50,912 nt of DNA from Pasteurellaceae bacterium (GTDB lineage: Bacteria; Pseudomonadota; Gammaproteobacteria; Enterobacterales; Pasteurellaceae): the NCBI GenBank assembly GCA_030527795.1, contig JAUNAB010000014.1:1-50912 (forward strand), read 5' to 3'. Both the position numbers and the translations under genes were made by a program. The notes under the pieces were generated by a model that was not told where the DNA came from, ran no database searches, and worked only from the letters and a program-made list of their open reading frames with translations. Positions 1 to 9,936 of the stretch are shown in pieces. Numbering within the stretch: the stretch's first letter is position 1; the number at the start of each line of letters is the position of its first letter.

Positions 1-138
1 ATGCGGTAAATTAGTCAATTTTCGGACTTTGTGCAACTGCTACATAATACCGCATATTTTCATTTTAATTCAAAGTGAGATTATTTTATTTTTCGCATTG
101 ATGAGATCAAGCTCAAATCTGAGTCAAATAAAGAAAAA

Positions 139-144
139 CCGCGG
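139..144. repeat. Single copy of the CCGCGG uptake-signal-like motif
   Basis: The region 1-219 contains no convincing gene. It is AT-rich and holds one copy of the window-wide motif (AAAAACCGCGGTCTAAAA around this site), just downstream of the stop of the minus-strand tmaR. There is no inverted partner nearby, so it is unlikely to be a terminator by itself. The left end of the window may be the tail of an intergenic region belonging to a gene outside. Confidence 0.6.
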
Positions 145-219
145 TCTAAAATTAAGCCAAATTTTTAGAAAAAAAGCGCAGATTTTACTCCACGCTTTGA
201 CTTAGTTTAAGATGACAAA

Positions 220-567
220 TTAATCTTTTTTCAATAAGGCAGAATGAGCGACTTTTTGCTCTTTCATTTTTGCCTTGATTTCACGGCGTTGAGTAGAAAG
301 TTCCGCATTTTTGATCATATAATCATCAACACGCCCTTCATAATCTTCACGCATATTTTCAATAATCGCACGCACATCAGCAATGCTCATTTCATCGTGA
401 ATGTATTGATTTAAGTTATCAAGAAGCAATACACGTTTTTGGTTATCGCGAATTTTGCGATCGTTATCGCCAATTTCGCGGAGTAATTTGTTGCGTAAAC
501 GGTATTGACGCACATATTCTAAAACATCTTGGAAGGATTGTTTATTAACATTTTCTGCTGTTGACAT
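220..567 (-). CDS. tmaR: PTS regulator TmaR (YeeX, DUF496 family)
   Basis: This 115-residue protein matches the small DUF496 family, known in E. coli as YeeX/TmaR, which forms clusters at the cell poles and holds enzyme I of the sugar phosphotransferase system there. The recognisable segments are [10 protein letters not shown] near residue 11, [19 protein letters not shown] near 38-56 and [16 protein letters not shown] near 76-91, all close to the E. coli protein. It is highly charged and predicted to be largely coiled coil, with no signal peptide or membrane segment. The ATG is preceded by an AGAGAG ribosome-binding site. It stands alone, divergent from serC across about 196 bp. Family assignment is confident; the polar PTS role is taken from E. 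coli. Confidence 0.9.
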   Translation of the reverse strand: MSTAENVNKQSFQDVLEYVRQYRLRNKLLREIGDNDRKIRDNQKRVLLLDNLNQYIHDEMSIADVRAIIENMREDYEGRVDDYMIKNAELSTQRREIKAKMKEQKVAHSALLKKD

Positions 568-763
568 AGAAAAACTCTCTCTGTGATTTTTAAATAGCCT
601 AATGGTCGCTAAATGTAGCCCTTTTTTTTGTATTCGTCAAAGAGTTAAATGTAAATTTGTGCAGACGATCAACTTTTTTGTCGCAATTTGCACAAAATTC
701 GTTGAATTCATCAGCTTGAAATGATAAAACAGAAAGCAATTTTATTGTAATTAGGACGTTATT

Positions 764-1846
764 ATGGCGAAAGTATATAATTTTAGTGCGGGTCCAGCGA
801 TGATTTCGCCCGCGGTATTAGCAAAAGCACAAGCAGAATTGCTAAATTGGCAGAACCGAGGGGCATCGGTAATGGAGGTAAGTCATCGTGGGAAGTATTT
901 TTCAGAACTCGCGGTACAATCCCTTGTTGATTTTCGCAAATTGTTTAATATTCCAGAAAATTACAAAATTTTATTCTTACAAGGTGGCGCCCGTGGTCAA
1001 TTTGCTGCGATCCCAATGAATTTAATTGGCAAAAAAGGCAAAGCTTTATATCTCAATAGCGGACATTGGTCTGCGACTGCCGCAAAAGAAGCACGTAATT
1101 TCGCACAAATTGATGAAATCAATATTCTTGAACAAGGCGAGAATATTCGAGTTAATCGCTTAGATTTTAGCGATATTGCTGAACAATATGATTATGTGCA
1201 TTATTGCCCGAATGAAACTATTAGCGGCGTAGAAATTTTTGACGTGCCGGACGTGGGCAATGCGGTTTTAGTGGCTGATATGTCGTCTAATATTTTGTCG
1301 CGTAACATTGATGTGAGTAAATTTGGTCTAATTTATGCAGGGGCGCAAAAAAATCTTGGCGCTGCAGGAATTACCATCGTGATTGTACGTGAAGATCTTA
1401 TTGGGAATGCACGCCAAGCCACGCCATCAATTTGGAATTATGAAATTCAAGCAAATAATGATTCAATGATTAACACGCCGCCAACCTTTGCGTGGTATTT
1501 ATGTGCGTTAGTTTTCCAAGATCTGTTAGCCAATGGTGGCGTAGATGCGGTAGAACAACGCAATCGTGCGAAAGCGGCGTTGTTATATGATTATTTAGAT
1601 CAAAGCGTTTTCTACCGAAATATCATTGCAAAACCCAATCGTTCTTTAATGAACGTGACGTTTACCACGGGTAATGACGAATTAAATGCCAAATTTGTCG
1701 CCGAAGCGACAGCAGCGGGATTGCAAGCGTTAAAAGGACATAAAGTGTTAGGCGGTATGCGTGCATCAATTTATAACGCAATGCCGATTGAAGGGGTGCA
1801 AGCGTTAATTCAATTTATGCGAGCATTTGAACAAGCCAATTCGTAA
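764..1846 (+). CDS. serC: Phosphoserine aminotransferase
   Basis: SerC converts 3-phosphohydroxypyruvate and glutamate to phosphoserine and 2-oxoglutarate in serine synthesis; it also serves pyridoxal phosphate synthesis. The protein has 360 residues, the usual length. It begins KVYNFSAGPAM, and the PLP-binding lysine is Lys196 in YAGAQKNLGAAG. The C-terminal GGMRASIYNAMP motif is present. An AGGACG ribosome-binding site precedes the ATG. hisC follows after 45 bp on the same strand, with a single uptake-signal-like motif (about 1851-1860) in the gap, so serC, hisC and aroA probably form one operon. serC next to a hisC copy is also the arrangement I recall from Haemophilus influenzae. Confidence 0.97.
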   Translation: MAKVYNFSAGPAMISPAVLAKAQAELLNWQNRGASVMEVSHRGKYFSELAVQSLVDFRKLFNIPENYKILFLQGGARGQFAAIPMNLIGKKGKALYLNSGHWSATAAKEARNFAQIDEINILEQGENIRVNRLDFSDIAEQYDYVHYCPNETISGVEIFDVPDVGNAVLVADMSSNILSRNIDVSKFGLIYAGAQKNLGAAGITIVIVREDLIGNARQATPSIWNYEIQANNDSMINTPPTFAWYLCALVFQDLLANGGVDAVEQRNRAKAALLYDYLDQSVFYRNIIAKPNRSLMNVTFTTGNDELNAKFVAEATAAGLQALKGHKVLGGMRASIYNAMPIEGVQALIQFMRAFEQANS

Positions 1847-1891
1847 ATTTACCGCGGTCTTTTTCGCGTCCATTTATTTTTAAGGAATTAT

Positions 1892-2989
1892 ATGCAGTAT
1901 CTCACATTGGCAAATACAGGGGTGCAATCCCTTTCGCCCTATCAAGCAGGCAAACCGATAGAAGAGCTTGAACGTGAACTTGGGATTAATAACATTATTA
2001 AATTGGCATCAAATGAAAATCCATTCGGTTTTCCAGATAGTGCAAAACAGGCTATTCAAAAACAGCTCAATGATTTAACACGTTATCCCGATGCGAATGG
2101 GTTTGAATTAAAAAAAGCCATTGCTCAAAAATTTGGCTTGCAGTCAGAGCAAATCACCTTGGGAAATGGTTCAAATGATTTGATTGAGCTCATTGCACAT
2201 ACTTTTGCCAGCGAGCAAGATGAAATTATTTATTCGCAATATGCGTTTATTGTTTATCCTTTAATTACCAAAGCGATTAATGCGCTGGCACGTGAAATTC
2301 CTGCTAAAAATTGGGGGCACGATTTAGCAGGTTTTGCTGCAGCGATTAATGATAAAACCAAGTTAATTTATATTGCGAACCCAAATAATCCAACGGGGAA
2401 TTTCCTAACGGAAAAGGAAATTGATAATTTCTTAGCAAGCGTGCCTGAGCATATTATTGTGGTATTAGATGAAGCCTATACTGAATTTACTGCACCCAAT
2501 GAACGTGTAAATGCGTTTGGTTTATTGAAACGTTATTCAAATTTAGTGATTTGTCGTACTTTTTCAAAGGCTTATGGTTTAGCTGGATTACGCGTAGGTT
2601 ATATGGTATCAAATCCTGAAATTGCGGATTTATTTAATCGTGTACGTCAACCGTTTAATTGTAACAGTTTGGCTTTAGCTGCGGCGACCGCGGTCTTACA
2701 AGATGATGAATTTGTGGAAAAAGTGGCTCAAAATAATCGTATTGAGATGCAAAAATATGAACAATTTTGTCGTCAATATCAACTGGATTTTATTCCATCA
2801 AAAGGCAATTTCATTACGATTGATTTCAAACAACCCGCTGCACCGATTTATCAAGCATTATTGCACGAAGGCGTTATTGTGCGTCCGATCGCAGGTTACG
2901 GAATGCCAAATCATTTGCGGATAAGTATTGGATTGGCGGAAGAAAACCAACGCCTATTTGATGCGTTAGTCAAAATATTAAAACTTTAA
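1892..2989 (+). CDS. hisC: Histidinol-phosphate aminotransferase
   Basis: This fold-type I PLP aminotransferase has 365 residues. It catalyses the exchange between histidinol phosphate and imidazole-acetol phosphate in histidine synthesis. The PLP lysine is Lys226 in RTFSKAYGLAGLRVGY; IKLASNENPFG near residues 36-46 and YIANPNNPTGN near 161-171 are typical of HisC. It is not in a his operon here but between serC and aroA. This fits the second HisC type of Pasteurellaceae, which may also act on aromatic amino-acid precursors (inference from neighbours). It contains one in-gene CCGCGG motif near 2688. An AGGAATT ribosome-binding site precedes the ATG. Confidence 0.94.
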   Translation: MQYLTLANTGVQSLSPYQAGKPIEELERELGINNIIKLASNENPFGFPDSAKQAIQKQLNDLTRYPDANGFELKKAIAQKFGLQSEQITLGNGSNDLIELIAHTFASEQDEIIYSQYAFIVYPLITKAINALAREIPAKNWGHDLAGFAAAINDKTKLIYIANPNNPTGNFLTEKEIDNFLASVPEHIIVVLDEAYTEFTAPNERVNAFGLLKRYSNLVICRTFSKAYGLAGLRVGYMVSNPEIADLFNRVRQPFNCNSLALAAATAVLQDDEFVEKVAQNNRIEMQKYEQFCRQYQLDFIPSKGNFITIDFKQPAAPIYQALLHEGVIVRPIAGYGMPNHLRISIGLAEENQRLFDALVKILKL

Positions 2990-2995
2990 TGACAG

Positions 2996-3012
2996 GGCAA
3001 GCGTTGCTTGCC
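2996..3012 (+). other. Short hairpin between hisC and aroA
   Basis: A perfect 7-bp inverted repeat (GGCAAGC, loop GTT, GCTTGCC) starts seven bases after the hisC stop. It lacks a clean run of T, so it is more likely an mRNA processing or stability hairpin, or a weak attenuator, than a full terminator. Confidence 0.4.
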
Positions 3013-3043
3013 TATATTCTTACTTTTCTTATTTCAGATATTT

Positions 3044-4369
3044 ATGCAGTCTAACTCTATTACATTAAATCCCATTGACAAAATGGTCGGTACGATTCAT
3101 TTACCAGGGTCAAAAAGTTTATCAAACCGTGCTTTGTTATTAGCCGCGTTAGCTAATGGAACAACCAAAGTAACAAATTTATTGGATAGCGATGATGTTC
3201 GCCATATGCTTAATGCCCTTAAACAACTTGGCGTGCAATATCAGTTATCAGATGATAAATCCATTTGCGAAATTCAAGGATTAGGGCGAGCATTTGAATG
3301 GGAAAGTGGTTTAGCCCTGTTTCTCGGTAATGCAGGAACGGCAATGCGTTCGTTAGCAGCAGCACTTTGCTTGGCAAATCAAGGTAACGCAGGACAATCT
3401 GAAATTGTTTTAACGGGCGAACCGCGGATGAAAGAACGTCCCATTAAGCATTTAGTTGATGCATTGCGACAAGCGGGTGCAGAGGTGCAGTATTTGGAAC
3501 AAGAAGGTTATCCGCCCCTTGCTATTCGCAATACGGGATTGCAAGGTGGCACGGTGCAAATTGACGGCAGTGTATCTTCCCAATTTTTGACCGCGCTATT
3601 AATGGCAGCCCCAATGGCAAGCAAGGATACCAAAATTAAAATTATTGGTGAGCTTGTCTCTAAGCCCTACATTGATATCACCTTGCAAATGATGGCAACC
3701 TTTGGTGTGCAAGTAGAAAACCATAATTATCAAACCTTTTTAGTTAAAGGGCAGCAACAATATCAATCGCCAAAACATTTTATGGTTGAAGGCGATGCAT
3801 CATCAGCTTCTTATTTTCTTGCCGCAGGGGCAATTAAGGGCAAAGTTCGCGTGACAGGCGTTGGGAAAAAGAGCATTCAAGGGGATCGTTTATTTGCTGA
3901 TGTGCTAGAAAAGATGGGGGCGAAAATTCATTGGGGTGATGATTATATTGAAGCCGAACAAGGACAGTTAACAGGCATTGATATGGATATGAATCATATT
4001 CCCGATGCGGCGATGACGATTGCAACAACTGCATTATTTGCACAAGGCGAAACGGTCATCCGCAATATTTATAACTGGCGGGTAAAAGAAACGGATCGCT
4101 TACACGCAATGGCAACCGAATTGCGTAAAATCGGTGCAACCGTTGAAGAAGGCGATGATTTTATCCGCATTCAACCATTGCCATTAGCACAATTTAAAGT
4201 GGCAGAAATTGAAACCTATAACGATCATCGTATGGCAATGTGCTTTGCATTAGTGGCATTATCAATCACGCCCGTGACGATTTTAGATCCGAAATGTACT
4301 GCAAAAACATTCCCGACATTTTTTGAACAATTTTTGGCGATTGCACAACAATCCGATCTTGCAAATTAG
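3044..4369 (+). CDS. aroA: 3-phosphoshikimate 1-carboxyvinyltransferase (EPSP synthase)
   Basis: AroA transfers enolpyruvyl from phosphoenolpyruvate to shikimate 3-phosphate, the sixth step of the shikimate pathway. I chose the ATG at 3044 ([11 protein letters not shown]), giving 441 residues, because it aligns with the start of E. coli AroA. An upstream TTG at 3008 would add a hydrophobic 12-residue extension with no family support. Visible signatures are [20 protein letters not shown] near the N-terminus, [17 protein letters not shown], and [18 protein letters not shown]; the C-terminal [14 protein letters not shown] motif is also present. It follows hisC by 54 bp and is probably co-transcribed with serC-hisC. 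Confidence 0.96.
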   Translation: MQSNSITLNPIDKMVGTIHLPGSKSLSNRALLLAALANGTTKVTNLLDSDDVRHMLNALKQLGVQYQLSDDKSICEIQGLGRAFEWESGLALFLGNAGTAMRSLAAALCLANQGNAGQSEIVLTGEPRMKERPIKHLVDALRQAGAEVQYLEQEGYPPLAIRNTGLQGGTVQIDGSVSSQFLTALLMAAPMASKDTKIKIIGELVSKPYIDITLQMMATFGVQVENHNYQTFLVKGQQQYQSPKHFMVEGDASSASYFLAAGAIKGKVRVTGVGKKSIQGDRLFADVLEKMGAKIHWGDDYIEAEQGQLTGIDMDMNHIPDAAMTIATTALFAQGETVIRNIYNWRVKETDRLHAMATELRKIGATVEEGDDFIRIQPLPLAQFKVAEIETYNDHRMAMCFALVALSITPVTILDPKCTAKTFPTFFEQFLAIAQQSDLAN

Positions 4370-4460
4370 CTTGCAAGGCAAAAATTTTTCGTTAAAATGC
4401 AACAACAACTTTCATAAGCAGAGAATTTCTGCGAAATATTGATTAACATTAGGAAAAATT

Positions 4461-4790
4461 ATGTTTGGAAAAGGTGGAATCGGCAATTTAATGAAGCAAG
4501 CACAGCAAATGCAAGATCGTATGCAAAAAATGCAAGATGAGATTGCACAGCTTGAAGTAATAGGCGAATCAGGTGCGGGCTTGGTGAAAATTACCATTAA
4601 TGGTGCACATAATTGTCGCCGTATTGAAATTGATCCTTCATTAATGGAAGATGATAAAGAAATGCTCGAAGATTTGATCGCTGCCGCATTCAATGATGCA
4701 GTACGCCGTGCAGAAGAATTGCAAAAAGAAAAAATGGCGACCGTAACCGCAGGAATGTCGTTACCACCAGGTTTTAAAATGCCATTCTAA
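4461..4790 (+). CDS. ybaB: YbaB/EbfC family nucleoid-associated protein
   Basis: This 109-residue DNA-binding protein of the YbaB/EbfC family begins [25 protein letters not shown], a long helical N-terminus, and ends LPPGFKMPF, both diagnostic. The family forms a tweezer-like dimer that binds DNA without strict sequence preference. It is followed by a strong terminator and then recR; the dnaX-ybaB-recR order is common in gamma-proteobacteria, but here the upstream gene is aroA and dnaX is absent. A ribosome-binding site (TAGGAAAA) precedes the ATG. Confidence 0.93.
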   Translation: MFGKGGIGNLMKQAQQMQDRMQKMQDEIAQLEVIGESGAGLVKITINGAHNCRRIEIDPSLMEDDKEMLEDLIAAAFNDAVRRAEELQKEKMATVTAGMSLPPGFKMPF

Positions 4791-4803
4791 TCTCAATTTA
4801 TCG

Positions 4804-4834
4804 CCCCCACTTTTCGGTGGGGGAATTTTTTTCT
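4804..4834 (+). terminator. Rho-independent terminator after ybaB
   Basis: A perfect 7-bp stem (CCCCCAC / GTGGGGG) with a six-base loop TTTTCG is followed by AATTTTTTTC. It lies 13 bp after the ybaB stop and before recR, so part of transcription may end here while recR is read through or has its own promoter. Confidence 0.85.
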
Positions 4835-4854
4835 GTTTTTAACGATAAAACATA

Positions 4855-5460
4855 ATGCAAAGTAGTCCATTATTAGAAACACTAATTGAAAATTTACGTT
4901 GCTTACCTGGTGTAGGGCCGAAATCGGCACAACGTATGGCTTATCATCTTCTACAACGTGATCGCAGTGGCGGTATGAATTTAGCCCGTGCATTAACCGA
5001 TGCGATGTCAAAAATAGGGCATTGTCACCATTGCCGAAATTTTACCGAAGAAGAGGTGTGTTCAATTTGTAATAATCCACGCCGAATTAATACCAAATTA
5101 TTATGCGTGGTAGAAATGCCCGCAGATATTCAAGCTATTGAGCAAACAGGGCAGTTTTCGGGGCGTTATTTTGTACTAATGGGGCATCTTTCCCCCCTTG
5201 ATGGCATCGGTCCACGCGAAATTGGCTTGGATAAATTGCAACAGCGTTTGCAGCAAGAAGCTTTTAGTGAAGTCATTTTAGCGACCAATCCCACGATTGA
5301 AGGTGATGCAACCGCCAACTATATTGCAGAGTTGTGTGCGCAACAGCAAATCAAAGTGAGCCGTATTGCACACGGCATTCCCGTAGGTGGTGAATTAGAA
5401 ACCGTTGACGGCACCACGCTGACCCATTCCTTTCTCGGACGGCGTGAATTTCATTTTTAA
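4855..5460 (+). CDS. recR: Recombination mediator protein RecR
   Basis: RecR works with RecF and RecO to load RecA at single-strand gaps. The protein has 201 residues, the normal length. In order it shows an N-terminal helix-hairpin-helix ([19 protein letters not shown], residues 16-34), a C4 zinc finger with Cys57, Cys60, Cys69 and Cys72, and a Toprim domain starting [15 protein letters not shown] and containing [11 protein letters not shown]. It ends in the usual [11 protein letters not shown]. It follows ybaB by 64 bp with a terminator between them. Downstream lies a long tandem array of hairpin repeats. Confidence 0.97.
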   Translation: MQSSPLLETLIENLRCLPGVGPKSAQRMAYHLLQRDRSGGMNLARALTDAMSKIGHCHHCRNFTEEEVCSICNNPRRINTKLLCVVEMPADIQAIEQTGQFSGRYFVLMGHLSPLDGIGPREIGLDKLQQRLQQEAFSEVILATNPTIEGDATANYIAELCAQQQIKVSRIAHGIPVGGELETVDGTTLTHSFLGRREFHF

Positions 5461-5473
5461 CTAATTTTTGCCC

Positions 5474-5880
5474 AAAACCGCGGTCAGAAAAACGCTTGAA
5501 ATTTTGACCGCGGGTTGTTGATTTTTAGGCGTTTTTATCAGATTAAAGTCGTTATCAAATTATAAAACCGTGGTCGGAAAAACGTTTAAATTTTTGACAG
5601 CGGTTTATTGATTTTTATGTGTTTTTGTTAGATTAAAGTTGCCATCAAATTATAAAACCGCGGTCAGAAAAACAAATGAAATTTTGACCGAGGTTAATGA
5701 TTTTTATGCGTTTTTATTAGATTGAAATCGTTATCAAATCAAAACCTAGGTCAAAAAACGCTTAAAATTTTGACCGCTGTTTATTATTTTTTAGGCGTTT
5801 TCGTTAGATGAAAATCGTTATAAAACTACAAACCGCGGTCAAAAAAACGTTTAAATTTTTGACCGCGGTTTTTGGATTAT
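5474..5880. repeat. Tandem array of ~90-bp units carrying inverted uptake-signal-like pairs
   Basis: The 421-bp gap between the convergent recR and pepA genes is filled by about 4.5 tandem units that start at 5474, 5564, 5654, 5741 and about 5830 (periods 90, 90, 87 and about 89). Each unit begins AAAACCGCGGTCAGAAAAACG or a variant, continues with TTTTGACCGCGG as the inverted partner about 25 bp later, and then a spacer. The spacer is TGATTTTTAGGCGTTTTTAT, then AGATTAAAGTCGTTATCAAAT, or a close variant. The fifth unit is cut off by the pepA stop. Sequence decay differs per unit (for example CCGTGG in unit 2, CCTAGG in unit 4). No open reading frame of note runs through it. The last unit has a near-perfect hairpin flanked by T and A runs and could terminate both genes. 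Confidence 0.9.
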
Positions 5881-5881
5881 A

Positions 5882-7363
5882 TTAGGATTGGGCTTTGACG
5901 TGGTTGAGCAAGAATTGCACTAAAAGTGGTACAGGGCGTCCTGTTGCTCCTTTATTTGCACCTTGCAACCAAGCTGTGCCAGCAATATCTAAATGTGCCC
6001 AAGGGTAGTTTTGGGTAAAGTGAGATAAAAATGCCGCAGCGGTACTTGCACCACCCCAGCGTCCACCGATATTGGCGAGATCAGCGAAATTAGATTTTAA
6101 TTGTTCCTTGTATTCTTCGCTTAACGGTAAACGCCACGCTTTGTCGGCACTGTCTTGTGCCGCTTGTTCTAACTGTTGAGCGAGATCATCATTTGGGCTA
6201 ACTAAACCGCTATTGTGTTGCCCAAGTGCCACGACACAAGCACCCGTTAAGGTTGCAACATCAATCACTAATTCAGGGGTGAAACGCTCAACATAAGTTA
6301 GCGTATCGCATAGAACTAAACGCCCTTCTGCATCGGTGTTGAGAACTTCAACGGTCAAGCCGTTCATTGTAGTTAAAATATCCCCAGGACGATACGCATT
6401 GCCGTCAGGCAAGTTCTCGCATCCTGCCAATACCCCAATCACATTGAGTGGCAATTGTAATTCAGCAATAGCATTCATTACGCCATAAATACTGGCTGCA
6501 CCGCACATATCGTATTTCATTTCATCCATTTCTGCGGCCGGTTTGAGGGAAATTCCACCTGCATCAAAGGTTAAGCCTTTGCCGACTAAAACAATCGGTT
6601 TGGTATTCGGATTCGGGGCGTTTTTGTAGTGCATAATAGATAATTGCGCTTCATTGTGAGAGCCACGCGATACGGCTAAATAAGCGTTCATACCTAATGC
6701 AGCGAGCTGTTGTTCGCCCAACACTTCGGTTTTAATTAATGTGCTACGCTGAGCGAGTGATTGTGCTTGTTGAGCAAGATAAGCAGGATTGCATACATTA
6801 GGCGGTAAATTGGCGATATCTTTTGCGTATTTTACTCCGATTGCAATTGCATTCGCGTGAGCAATGGCTTGTTCTGCTTGTGCTTGCTCAACTGAATTAA
6901 TGACAAAAATAACCTGTTGTAAGGCGTGGGCAGGCATTTTTTCACGTTTAAATTGATCAAATTGATATAAGTTGTTTACGAGCGTTTCTATGGTAAAACG
7001 CACATTCCAATAAAGTGAACGTTGTGCGATAACAATCTCTGTTAAGGCATTGTATATGGATTTCGCCGCACTATTTTTAGTTGCGTTAATCGCCGATTGA
7101 ATCACTTGTTGAAATTGGCGTTGAGTGATTTCATCTTTTTTCCCGCAACCGACTAATAAAATACGGCGTTGCTGTTGATACAAAAAGAGCGTTTGCCCAA
7201 TTTTACCATTGATATCGCCATTTTTAATTAGTTGGCTAATTTCGCCATTGAGTTGTTTGTCAATCTGTTGTGCAGTGGTGGATAATTGACCATCAGCATA
7301 AATGGCTAACCATAAACAATCGTAATCGTTGGGAATTGAACCCGTGTGAACTTGATATTGCAT
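5882..7363 (-). CDS. pepA: Leucyl aminopeptidase, M17 family
   Basis: This 493-residue cytosolic, two-metal leucine aminopeptidase releases N-terminal amino acids from peptides. The C-terminal catalytic domain shows [30 protein letters not shown], and the family signature [10 protein letters not shown]; these carry the metal-binding Lys, Asp and Glu. The N-terminal domain is more divergent, as is normal. In E. coli PepA also binds DNA in Xer recombination and carAB control, but I cannot see whether that applies here. An AGGAAG ribosome-binding site precedes the ATG. It is divergent from lptF, the same arrangement as in E. coli. Confidence 0.95.
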   Translation of the reverse strand: MQYQVHTGSIPNDYDCLWLAIYADGQLSTTAQQIDKQLNGEISQLIKNGDINGKIGQTLFLYQQQRRILLVGCGKKDEITQRQFQQVIQSAINATKNSAAKSIYNALTEIVIAQRSLYWNVRFTIETLVNNLYQFDQFKREKMPAHALQQVIFVINSVEQAQAEQAIAHANAIAIGVKYAKDIANLPPNVCNPAYLAQQAQSLAQRSTLIKTEVLGEQQLAALGMNAYLAVSRGSHNEAQLSIMHYKNAPNPNTKPIVLVGKGLTFDAGGISLKPAAEMDEMKYDMCGAASIYGVMNAIAELQLPLNVIGVLAGCENLPDGNAYRPGDILTTMNGLTVEVLNTDAEGRLVLCDTLTYVERFTPELVIDVATLTGACVVALGQHNSGLVSPNDDLAQQLEQAAQDSADKAWRLPLSEEYKEQLKSNFADLANIGGRWGGASTAAAFLSHFTQNYPWAHLDIAGTAWLQGANKGATGRPVPLLVQFLLNHVKAQS

Positions 7364-7520
7364 TTTTTCTTCCTGCGTTTACTGAATTTTACTCAAAAAT
7401 AAGCTATGATAGGCACCCAAAGCTAATAGGCACGCAATCTGTGTCTTATTCTACGCTACGTAATGAAAAATACGCAAGTGCGTTATTGTGCGTGAGTTTT
7501 ACCGAATTATAGGCAATACA

Positions 7521-8618
7521 GTGATTTTAACTCGATATTTAACTAAAGAAGTCTTTAAAAGCCAGATAGCAATTTTATTTATTTTGCTATTAATTTTTTT
7601 CTGTCAACAGCTAGTTCGTGTGTTAGGCTCGGCAGCTAATGGCAAAGTGCCTGCGGATATTGTCCTTTCTTTACTTGGTTTAGGTATGCCAACAATGGCA
7701 CAGCTAATGTTGCCATTATGTTTGTTTATTGCCATTTTATTGACCTTCGGGCGAATGTATGCAGAAAGTGAAATCACCGTAATGCGTGCTTGTGGTATTG
7801 GTTCACAACTGTTAGTGAAGGTTGTGTTGGGTTTATCCGTATTTACTGCTGCACTGGCAGCTTACAACGCATTGTGGTTATCCCCTTGGGCAATTCAGCA
7901 ACAAAATAAAATCGTAGAAGATGCAAAAGCAAATCCGCGGATGGCTGCATTATCGGCAGGGCAGTTTATGTCTTCTAACAATGGCGATTTTGTGCTATTT
8001 ATCAATTCAATCCAGAATAATCAAATTAATGATGTCTATTTGTTCCAAATGAAACAAAAGGGCAGTGCGAAACCATCGGTTGTGGTGGCGGAAAAAGGGC
8101 AACTGCAATCTTTGCCTAATGGCGATCAAGTGTTGAACCTAAATAATAGTCAACGCATTGAAGGATCGGCGGCTTTGCCTGATTTTCGGATCACGCATTT
8201 TGATGACTATCAGGCATATTTGGGGCATCAAGATGTGAATTTAGAACAAGATGAAGCAACAGAATTAACAGTACACGAATTATTGCAAGCAAAAACACCC
8301 GCGGCAAAAGCTGAATTTCAATGGCGTTTAACCTTGATCTTAGCTGTGCCATTAATGGCATTAATTGCAGTTCCATTAAGCAAAGTAAATCCGCGACAAG
8401 GTAAATTCGCCAAAATGTTGCCTGCGTTATTATTGTATTTAATTTATTTTCTCACACAAAGCTCGTTAAAATCCGCTGGCGGTGCAGGGAAGTTAGATGC
8501 GAGCTTATTTATGCCATCAGTCAATATTGGCTTTTTGCTACTCGGTATTATACTCAATATCTGGGACAGTTCATTGATGTATAAAATACGCCACTTGTTT
8601 TACCGTAAAAATGCATAG
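7521..8618 (+). CDS. lptF: LPS export permease LptF
   Basis: LptF is one of two half-permeases that, with LptG and the LptB ATPase dimer, extracts lipopolysaccharide from the inner membrane. I chose GTG at 7521 (reads [18 protein letters not shown]), which gives 365 residues and aligns with E. coli LptF (MIIIRYLVRETLKSQ). An earlier GTG at 7488 would add 11 residues without family support, and the chosen start has AGG about 8 bp upstream. Conserved segments are [29 protein letters not shown] (the coupling helix that contacts LptB), a periplasmic beta-rich middle, and three C-terminal membrane helices beginning [17 protein letters not shown]. lptG follows after 9 bp. Confidence 0.95.
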   Translation: MILTRYLTKEVFKSQIAILFILLLIFFCQQLVRVLGSAANGKVPADIVLSLLGLGMPTMAQLMLPLCLFIAILLTFGRMYAESEITVMRACGIGSQLLVKVVLGLSVFTAALAAYNALWLSPWAIQQQNKIVEDAKANPRMAALSAGQFMSSNNGDFVLFINSIQNNQINDVYLFQMKQKGSAKPSVVVAEKGQLQSLPNGDQVLNLNNSQRIEGSAALPDFRITHFDDYQAYLGHQDVNLEQDEATELTVHELLQAKTPAAKAEFQWRLTLILAVPLMALIAVPLSKVNPRQGKFAKMLPALLLYLIYFLTQSSLKSAGGAGKLDASLFMPSVNIGFLLLGIILNIWDSSLMYKIRHLFYRKNA

Positions 8619-8627
8619 GAGAATAAA

Positions 8628-9695
8628 ATGAATACCTTAGATCGTTATATCGGTAAAACCATTTTAGGCTCTATTTTTATGACCTTGCTGACCTTAGTGG
8701 GATTATCCGCAATCATTAAATTTGTTGAGCAATTTCGGAGCGTGGGCAAAGGAACATACGATAGTTTACAAGCGGTTATCTACACCTTATTGACGGTGCC
8801 AAAAGATATTGAAACGTTTTTCCCAATGGCGGCATTATTGGGGGCATTAATTGCCTTAGGAAATTTAGCGAGCCGTAGTGAATTAGTGGTCATGCAATCC
8901 GCGGGTTTTTCTCGCTTGAAAATTGGTTTAGCCGTGATGAAAACCGCATTGCCATTGGTAATTTTAACAATGATTATTGGTGAATGGGGCATTCCCCAAA
9001 CGGAACAATATGCACGAGATATGCGAACGAAAGCATTATCTGGTGGTTCAATGTTATCCGTAAAAAATGGTGTTTGGGCGAAAGATGGCAATGATTTTGT
9101 CTATATTAAACGTGTCACCGATGATAATAAATTAGAAGATATTTATATTTATAGTTTTAATGAGCAACGCCAATTACAGAAGGTAAGCCACGCAAATCAA
9201 GCAAAATACCAAGATGGCAAATGGGCAGTCAGTAATTTAAATACGTCACAAATTGGTCAGAATGAAATCCAAACAAGTAATCAACTCAATGCGGAATGGA
9301 AAACCAATTTAACGCCTGATAAATTAGGCATTGTGTCTTTACGCCCAACCTCATTATCAATTTCTGGGCTGTCTGATTACATTAGTTTTTTACGTCAAAC
9401 AGGGCAGGATTCCAAAAAATTTGAGTTAACTTACTGGCGGAAATTGTTGCAACCTGTTTCGGTCGGGGTAATGATGCTCTTGGCTCTTTCGTTTATTTTT
9501 GGTCCATTGCGTAGCGTGAGTGCTGGGGCGAGAATTGTTACGGGAATTTGTTTTGGTTTCTTATTCTATGTGGTAAATGAGATTTTTGGTCCAATGAGTT
9601 TAGTGTACAACGTGCCACCAATTCTCGGTGCATTGATGCCAAGTGTCCTGTTTTTATTAATTACGTGGTGGTTATTAAGCCGGAAACGTGATTAA
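8628..9695 (+). CDS. lptG: LPS export permease LptG
   Basis: LptG is the partner of LptF in the LptB2FG exporter. The protein has 355 residues with six predicted membrane helices, three before and three after a periplasmic beta-jellyroll domain. N-terminal LDRYIGKTILGSI and the coupling segment LGNLASRSELVVMQSAGFSRLKI are characteristic. A ribosome-binding site (TAGGAGAA) lies just before the ATG. The gene is followed by a strong terminator hairpin. A chance ACAAGCGGT, the core of the Actinobacillus-type uptake signal, lies at 8768-8776. Confidence 0.95.
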   Translation: MNTLDRYIGKTILGSIFMTLLTLVGLSAIIKFVEQFRSVGKGTYDSLQAVIYTLLTVPKDIETFFPMAALLGALIALGNLASRSELVVMQSAGFSRLKIGLAVMKTALPLVILTMIIGEWGIPQTEQYARDMRTKALSGGSMLSVKNGVWAKDGNDFVYIKRVTDDNKLEDIYIYSFNEQRQLQKVSHANQAKYQDGKWAVSNLNTSQIGQNEIQTSNQLNAEWKTNLTPDKLGIVSLRPTSLSISGLSDYISFLRQTGQDSKKFELTYWRKLLQPVSVGVMMLLALSFIFGPLRSVSAGARIVTGICFGFLFYVVNEIFGPMSLVYNVPPILGALMPSVLFLLITWWLLSRKRD

Positions 9696-9706
9696 TTACA
9701 GTCCCT

Positions 9707-9752
9707 AAAACCGCGATCTATTTTTAACACGAAAATAGACCGCGGTTTTTTG
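9707..9752 (+). terminator. Terminator after lptG built from an uptake-signal-like inverted pair
   Basis: An 18-bp stem with one mismatch (left arm AAAACCGCGATCTATTTT, right arm AAAATAGACCGCGGTTTT) has a seven-base loop and ends in a run of six T. The two arms are a degraded and an intact copy of the window-wide motif facing each other. The A run at the left makes it usable in both directions. Confidence 0.85.
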
Positions 9753-9856
9753 TGTTTTAGATGCATTGAGCAAAGCAAATTAAGGTATTGGAATTTTAGT
9801 TGATTTTGAAACTGAATCGTTTTATTTGAGTGATATTTTTGCTTTTTAATCAATAA

Positions 9857-9897
9857 AAACCGCGGTCAAAAAACGTTTAAATTTTTGACCGGGGTAG
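9857..9897 (-). terminator. Uptake-signal-like hairpin near the cysZ 3' end
   Basis: ACCGCGGTCAAAAAACG faces TTTTTGACCGGGGT across a short loop. The right arm is degraded (GGGG for GCGG). On the minus strand the hairpin is followed by TTTTTATTG, so it can terminate cysZ. Between this and the lptG terminator (9753-9856) I see nothing coding. Confidence 0.6.
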
Positions 9898-9936
9898 ATG
9901 CTTTATTTTATTTGAATTGTAATGAAATTTTGCCTG

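Noticed and set aside
656-694. Operator upstream of serC (TTGTGCA ... TGCACAA)
   Set aside because: The two half-sites are about 25 bp apart and I cannot link them to a known regulator.
3008-3043. Upstream TTG start for aroA
   Set aside because: It adds 12 hydrophobic residues not found in AroA; ATG 3044 aligns with the family start.
4412-4693. 93-residue frame antisense to ybaB
   Set aside because: Low-complexity Ser/Ile/Cys composition typical of antisense reading of a Gln/Met/Lys-rich helix; no start signal.
5474-5880. CRISPR array between recR and pepA
   Set aside because: The units are similar over their whole 90 bp including the part that would be spacer, and they contain inverted uptake-signal motifs. 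No cas gene is nearby.
7488-7520. Longer lptF from GTG 7488
   Set aside because: The family begins at the RYLTKEV segment, reached from GTG 7521, which has its own ribosome-binding site.
8768-8776. ACAAGCGGT as evidence of an Actinobacillus-type uptake signal
   Set aside because: I saw a single copy in 50.9 kb, within lptG and without flanking consensus, so it is likely chance.
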